Below, piece by piece: positions 5,471 through 6,543 of a DNA stretch of 6,543 nucleotides. Every line of letters starts with the position of its first letter. Within the stretch, counting starts at the first letter, position 1. Both the position numbers and the translations under genes were made by a program. A model generated the notes under the pieces. That model was not told the DNA's origin. It saw nothing but the letters and a program-made list of their open reading frames with translations, and searched no databases. The DNA lies in the NCBI GenBank assembly GCA_964343305.1, contig CAYFJO010000560.1:1-6543 (forward strand), read 5' to 3'. The stretch comes from CAYFJO01 sp964343305. GTDB taxonomy: Bacteria > Planctomycetota > Planctomycetia > Pirellulales > Pirellulaceae.

Positions 5471-6543
5471 ATGATGAAATTTGAATCAAAACCCATCAAG
5501 GAACACGAAGAAGTTCCGCTCGCGGATGACGGCGACCTTGAGAATCTTGTCGAGCACTGGAAGAACCGCGCCGCACGTCGTCAGGGTAGCAGTTCGTCTC
5601 GAAGTGGCTGTTATGTTGTATGTGTTGGCGACTGGTCTGAGGACTACAGCCGTGATGCACAGTTGGCAGAAATCATCGGTCTCGTTGGAGCACAAGGAGA
5701 TAGGGTGGTTGGCTCGGAAACCGTCAAGCAGAGGCGACCAGATCCAGAGACCGTCTTGCGCAGTGGTAAGGCAAAGGCAGCGGCTGAAAGGGCGGTTCGC
5801 CTTGGTGCGAACATGCTCATTGTCGATGCCGAATTGAAGCCGTCGCAGATACGGAACTTGGAAGATCTTGCTGGAATGCCAGTCTGTGACCGGGAGGGAG
5901 TGATACTGAACGTTTTCTTGCGTCACGCAAAGACGCAGACGGCGCGAATTCAGGTCGAGATTGCGCACTTGAGCTATTTGAGGCCCCTGATCTGTGGTCT
6001 GGGGCTTGAGATGGATCAACAAGCCGGCGGGATCATGGCCGGCCGTGGGCCTGGGGAAACCGCTTCGGAGCTTTTGGCACGGAGATTAGACAAGAGGCTC
6101 GCGGAGTTGAAAAAGGCTCTCAAGCGCGTCCAGGTCGCCGGCGAGGCGCAAAGAAGGGGGCGAGGCCAGTGTAAGCGTATCGCGCTCGTTGGCTATACCA
6201 ACGCAGGGAAGACGACGTTGATGAACAATTTGGCATCAACGGAGTTGTTGGCTCAAGACATGCCATTTGTAACTCTTGATACCACTGTTCGCTGCCTGAC
6301 ACGTCACGGAGGGGACATTTTGGTCAGCGACACCGTTGGGTTCATCCGCCGCCTACCAAAGCGTTTGCTTGCCAGCTTTGAAACGACACTTGCTGAGTTG
6401 CGGGAGGCGACGTTGATTGTGCCAGTTGTTGATGCGTCAGATCCCGAATGGGAGATGCACTTGGAAACTACGCACAAGATGCTTGCGACATTGGGAGCGG
6501 ATGAGATTCCAAGATACTACGTGTTCAGCAAAGTGGATCGCCT
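5471..6543 (+). CDS. hflX: HflX-type ribosome-associated GTPase, 3' end outside window
   Basis: The frame is open for 357 codons to the window edge. HflX proteins are cytoplasmic translational GTPases that bind the 50S subunit and split stalled or stressed ribosomes. An acidic, variable N-terminus (1-45) precedes the HflX N-terminal domain, with the SGK motif at 98-100, PSQIRNLE at 124-131, DREGVILNVF at 140-149 and QVEIAHLSYL at 161-170. The Gly-rich linker GGIMAGRGPGET (186-197) leads to a charged helical or coiled-coil segment (about 199-230). The G domain has the P-loop GYTNAGKTTL (241-250), switch I FVTLDTT (266-272) and G3 DTVGF (287-291), then VVDASDP and G4 SKVD (353-356); G5 lies outside the window. 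Departures from the common family sequence are GKT instead of GKS, loss of the QLETDRR-like stretch after RGPGET, and Ser instead of Asn in NKxD. The start is set by AGGAG at 5461-5465. Third-position GC is clearly lower than in the operon upstream. HflX identity is firm; whether it is the main copy or a divergent paralogue is open. Confidence 0.93.
   Translation, partial: MMKFESKPIKEHEEVPLADDGDLENLVEHWKNRAARRQGSSSSRSGCYVVCVGDWSEDYSRDAQLAEIIGLVGAQGDRVVGSETVKQRRPDPETVLRSGKAKAAAERAVRLGANMLIVDAELKPSQIRNLEDLAGMPVCDREGVILNVFLRHAKTQTARIQVEIAHLSYLRPLICGLGLEMDQQAGGIMAGRGPGETASELLARRLDKRLAELKKALKRVQVAGEAQRRGRGQCKRIALVGYTNAGKTTLMNNLASTELLAQDMPFVTLDTTVRCLTRHGGDILVSDTVGFIRRLPKRLLASFETTLAELREATLIVPVVDASDPEWEMHLETTHKMLATLGADEIPRYYVFSKVDR

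Noticed and set aside
5486..6022. A 178-codon antisense frame over the start of hflX
   Set aside because: The plus strand encodes clear HflX motifs across this stretch; the antisense translation resembles no family.

Overview
The window looks like a chromosomal segment of a Planctomycetota bacterium or a relative with similar gene content (Verrucomicrobiota or Myxococcota are possible). The pointer is a secreted c-type cytochrome of the PSCyt1/DUF1592/DUF1588/DUF1585 family directly followed by a Tat-exported DUF1552 (HXXSHH) protein, a pairing characteristic of these phyla. Phylum assignment is inference from gene family content only.

Layout. Bases 1-294 hold the possible last codons of an upstream gene, a short hairpin repeat and a weak promoter candidate. 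Bases 295-3525 encode a 1076-residue secreted di-heme protein. Three bases after its stop, 3529-4938 encode the 469-residue DUF1552 partner, so the two form an operon. Bases 4939-5460 are a gap with no convincing gene; it holds a second copy of the hairpin repeat, a short protein-like open stretch that may be gene debris, a perfect inverted repeat and a leader hairpin. From 5471 to the window edge runs the first 357 codons of an HflX-type GTPase, cut off inside or just after its G4 motif.

How the genes work together. The operon products both carry export signals (Sec-type for the cytochrome, Tat-type for the partner) and should meet outside the cytoplasm. The family has no established biochemical function; electron transfer coupled to a carbohydrate- or sulfate-ester-related reaction is speculation. 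The GTPase is a cytoplasmic ribosome-associated factor by family, has its own strong Shine-Dalgarno sequence, and shows clearly lower GC at third codon positions than the operon, so it is probably unrelated functionally.

No tRNA, rRNA, CRISPR array, insertion sequence or convincing rho-independent terminator was found. The most notable points are the long unassigned middle region of the cytochrome, the degenerate HXXSHH motif of its partner, the altered G4 and linker motifs of the GTPase, and the hairpin repeat shared by the two intergenic regions.
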